From Bacteroidota bacterium (GTDB lineage Bacteria; Bacteroidota; Bacteroidia; Flavobacteriales_D; JABDKJ01), in contig JAQCAN010000114.1 of the NCBI GenBank assembly GCA_027621335.1, positions 1 to 7,787 on the forward strand: a DNA stretch of 7,787 bases, in the 5' to 3' direction. The notes beneath the pieces are model-generated. The model was given only the letters and a program-made list of their open reading frames with translations. It had not been told where the DNA came from and ran no database searches. A program made the position numbers and the translations under genes. This document shows, in pieces, positions 5,960 through 7,787 of this stretch. The stretch's first letter is position 1. Every line of letters begins with the position of its first letter.

Positions 5960-7555
5960 ATGAGAAGAGTGAATATCAAAGTGTTATGCTGTGCAGGTTT
6001 GCTGCTCCTTATCAGCTACCCTTCCTATGCAGGTTCAGGGGGTGATGAGAAAGAAGAGAAGGTCAAGGGAAAGCATAGGCGTATTGTGGATGAGGCGGAG
6101 TTCTTCTATAGCATTGAGGACCACTTTATGTCCCAGCGCATCTATGAAGACTTGGCTGAGTTATATCCAGAGAACGCTGAGTTCAATTTCAGACTTGGGT
6201 TCTCCTATCTGCATCTAAGGAACCAAGAGCGAAAGGCCATTCCATATCTTGAGAAAGCGGCAGCTGCGGACTTTACCCCAGCGTTCTATTTTCTTGGAGA
6301 GGCCTATCACATGAATGAAGAGTTCGACAAGGCTTTGGAAGCTTTGGACACATATAGGAAGAGACCAGACCACACATTGAGCCACTCCAGGATCGATTTA
6401 GCCGAAGAAAGGACTCTTACAGCTATGAAAATGCTCTCTAACCCAACCAAGGTGGGTATCAAGAAATTGGACGCCAATGTGAATACCGAATTCCAGGATT
6501 ACGCGCCTAACATAGACCCAGAGGGTAAATATCTCTATTTCACTTCGAGGCGGGAAGGGAGCACAGGCAATTTCCAGGATCCAGAAGGGATTTACTTTGA
6601 GGACATATATGTCAGTCGGAATGTAGTCGGTGCTTGGACACCTGCAGAGCCTGTGAATGGGCCTGTGAATTCAGATGGGCATGATGCCAATGTGAATTTC
6701 TCGGCAAGTGGGAATTCACTTCTGATCTACAGGACCCATAGAAACCTCTATTCTGGAGACTTATACCTCTCTACACGAGGAAAGACAGGTTGGGATGAAC
6801 CAGTGAAACTCCCTATGTCCATCAACACTGATGAATACCATGAGCCCAGTGCTGCCTTCTCTCCTGATGAGCAGGAGATCTATGTGGTCTCGGATCGTCC
6901 AGGAGGTTTTGGTGGTAAGGATATCTACATTATCAGAAAATTGCCTAACGGTCAATGGTCAAATCCTGAGAACCTTGGAAGGGAGATCAATTCGGCCTTC
7001 GATGAAGATGCGCCATTTGTCAGCTTGGATGGGAATTCACTTTTCTTTTCCTCCATGGGTCACAATGCCATTGGTGGGTACGATGTCTTCAGAGCTAAGC
7101 GAATGACTGACGAGACCTGGAGTCAAGTGGATCATCTAGGTTATCCTATCAATACTGTGCATGACGACATCTATTTCAGTGTAACAGCTGATGGAAAAAG
7201 AGGATTCCTCTCGTCTTCACGGTCTGATAACATGGATATCTATGAAGTGGATATGCTCTTCGAGCAGGATGATCTGGTCGTTTTGAAAGGCAGCATCATT
7301 GATGATTATTCAGGATTACCTGTGAATGCGACTATCCATTTCTTGGATGCCAAGACAGGAGAGACCTTTACCTCAGTGATCACCAATTACCTCACTGGAA
7401 ATTACGTGGCAGCAATCATGCCTGATAAGAAATACCGAATGATTGTCGAGGCCATGGGATATCGGGATTATTCCGATAAAGTGGAGGTCAAAGTGCAAGA
7501 GAAAGGAGAGTTCAAAGCCGTTCAAAAGGATGTCAACTTGGACAAATATCAATAG
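5960..7555 (+). CDS. Exported TPR / PD40 beta-propeller / carboxypeptidase-regulatory-like protein, no OmpA domain
   Basis: This 531-residue protein has a Sec signal peptide (residues 1-25, hydrophobic CCAGLLLLIS core, likely cleavage after SYA, no lipobox). A charged linker follows, then two to three TPR helical hairpins (about 45-150). A PD40-type beta-propeller of about five blades comes next, with strands of the P-x-x-D/S-x-G/D-x-x-x-Y/F-F type at about 180, 241, 294, 348 and 401, and repeated DIY/DVF blade ends. The last part (437-531) is a carboxypeptidase-regulatory-like beta-sandwich (LKGSIIDDYSGLPVNATI start). Related Bacteroidota proteins such as PorE continue into an OmpA-like peptidoglycan-binding domain; this one stops just before it. 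The role is inferred: a periplasmic or outer-membrane accessory to the T9SS cargo and its PorP-like partner. It starts 5 bases after the previous stop and ends 3 bases before the next ATG. Lysine content is normal (30 of 531), unlike the upstream gene. Confidence 0.88.
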   Translation: MRRVNIKVLCCAGLLLLISYPSYAGSGGDEKEEKVKGKHRRIVDEAEFFYSIEDHFMSQRIYEDLAELYPENAEFNFRLGFSYLHLRNQERKAIPYLEKAAAADFTPAFYFLGEAYHMNEEFDKALEALDTYRKRPDHTLSHSRIDLAEERTLTAMKMLSNPTKVGIKKLDANVNTEFQDYAPNIDPEGKYLYFTSRREGSTGNFQDPEGIYFEDIYVSRNVVGAWTPAEPVNGPVNSDGHDANVNFSASGNSLLIYRTHRNLYSGDLYLSTRGKTGWDEPVKLPMSINTDEYHEPSAAFSPDEQEIYVVSDRPGGFGGKDIYIIRKLPNGQWSNPENLGREINSAFDEDAPFVSLDGNSLFFSSMGHNAIGGYDVFRAKRMTDETWSQVDHLGYPINTVHDDIYFSVTADGKRGFLSSSRSDNMDIYEVDMLFEQDDLVVLKGSIIDDYSGLPVNATIHFLDAKTGETFTSVITNYLTGNYVAAIMPDKKYRMIVEAMGYRDYSDKVEVKVQEKGEFKAVQKDVNLDKYQ

Positions 7556-7558
7556 AGT

Positions 7559-7787
7559 ATGAAAAGCAAGGTCATAATAGGTCTATGTGGGCTATTGACA
7601 TGCATGGCCGCTGTTGGACAAGATTACCAGTTCACGCAGTTCTATGCGGCTCCTGTCAATCTGAATCCAGCTTTCACAGGGAATACCACCCAGAGTAGGT
7701 TGGTCATGAATTACAGGAACCAATGGACAGCCATTCCTGGTGCCTTTGTCACTTATAATGTGACCTATGAGCAATTCATTCCGAAGA
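7559..7787 (+). CDS. PorP/SprF-family T9SS outer-membrane protein, N-terminal part (3' partial)
   Basis: ATG at 7559, three bases after the TAG of the previous gene; the frame stays open to the window edge (76 codons). Residues 1-20 form a signal peptide (KSK start, hydrophobic core 5-19, likely cleavage after AVG, so that the mature protein begins QDYQFTQFYAAP). The following QFTQFYAAPVNLNPAFTG and NYRNQW motifs are the hallmark N-terminus of the PorP/SprF family, beta-barrel outer-membrane proteins of roughly 300 residues. Members next to type B cargo genes act as partners for secretion or surface attachment of that cargo, as SprF does for SprB. This suggests it serves the PKD protein encoded at 423-5954. 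C15 is not a lipoprotein cysteine, because the residues before it (LLT) do not make a good lipobox. Which paralogue it is cannot be settled from a quarter of the protein. Confidence 0.9.
   Translation, partial: MKSKVIIGLCGLLTCMAAVGQDYQFTQFYAAPVNLNPAFTGNTTQSRLVMNYRNQWTAIPGAFVTYNVTYEQFIPK

Overview
The window looks like chromosomal DNA of a member of the Bacteroidota, probably a free-living (perhaps marine) Flavobacteriales-type bacterium. The evidence is a protein built from many PKD domains with a type IX secretion system (T9SS) type B / gliding-motility-associated C-terminal sorting domain, a PorP/SprF-family outer-membrane protein two genes downstream, and a TPR plus PD40 protein between them. 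This combination is known only from that phylum. Base composition is moderate by eye, richer in G+C than Flavobacterium itself; genus cannot be called.

Layout, all on the + strand. Positions 1-302 hold the 3' end of pckA, ATP-type phosphoenolpyruvate carboxykinase, cut by the window edge. Positions 303-422 are a 120-base gap with no convincing promoter or terminator. Positions 423-5954 encode a 1843-residue exported PKD-repeat protein. Positions 5960-7555 encode a 531-residue exported TPR / PD40-propeller / carboxypeptidase-regulatory-like protein. Positions 7559-7787 hold the 5' end of a PorP/SprF-family gene, cut by the window edge. The last three genes are 5 and 3 bases apart and are almost certainly one operon; pckA is an unrelated housekeeping neighbour.

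How they work together (family knowledge plus inference): the giant protein is exported by Sec, then carried over the outer membrane by the T9SS using its type B C-terminal domain. The PorP/SprF-like protein is the expected dedicated partner for its secretion or surface attachment, as SprF is for SprB in Flavobacterium johnsoniae. The middle protein resembles the TPR/PD40/regulatory part of PorE-type proteins but lacks their OmpA peptidoglycan-binding domain.

The most distinctive feature is inside the giant gene. Eleven variant PKD domains form a regular array, and nine of them follow an A-B-A-B alternation in which equivalent tryptophan codons lie exactly 507 bases apart. The protein has only five lysines in 1843 residues, a two-cysteine rule per domain in the array, and about 21 matches to the Bacteroidota O-glycosylation motif. 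No RNA gene, insertion sequence, CRISPR array or second unrelated system was seen.
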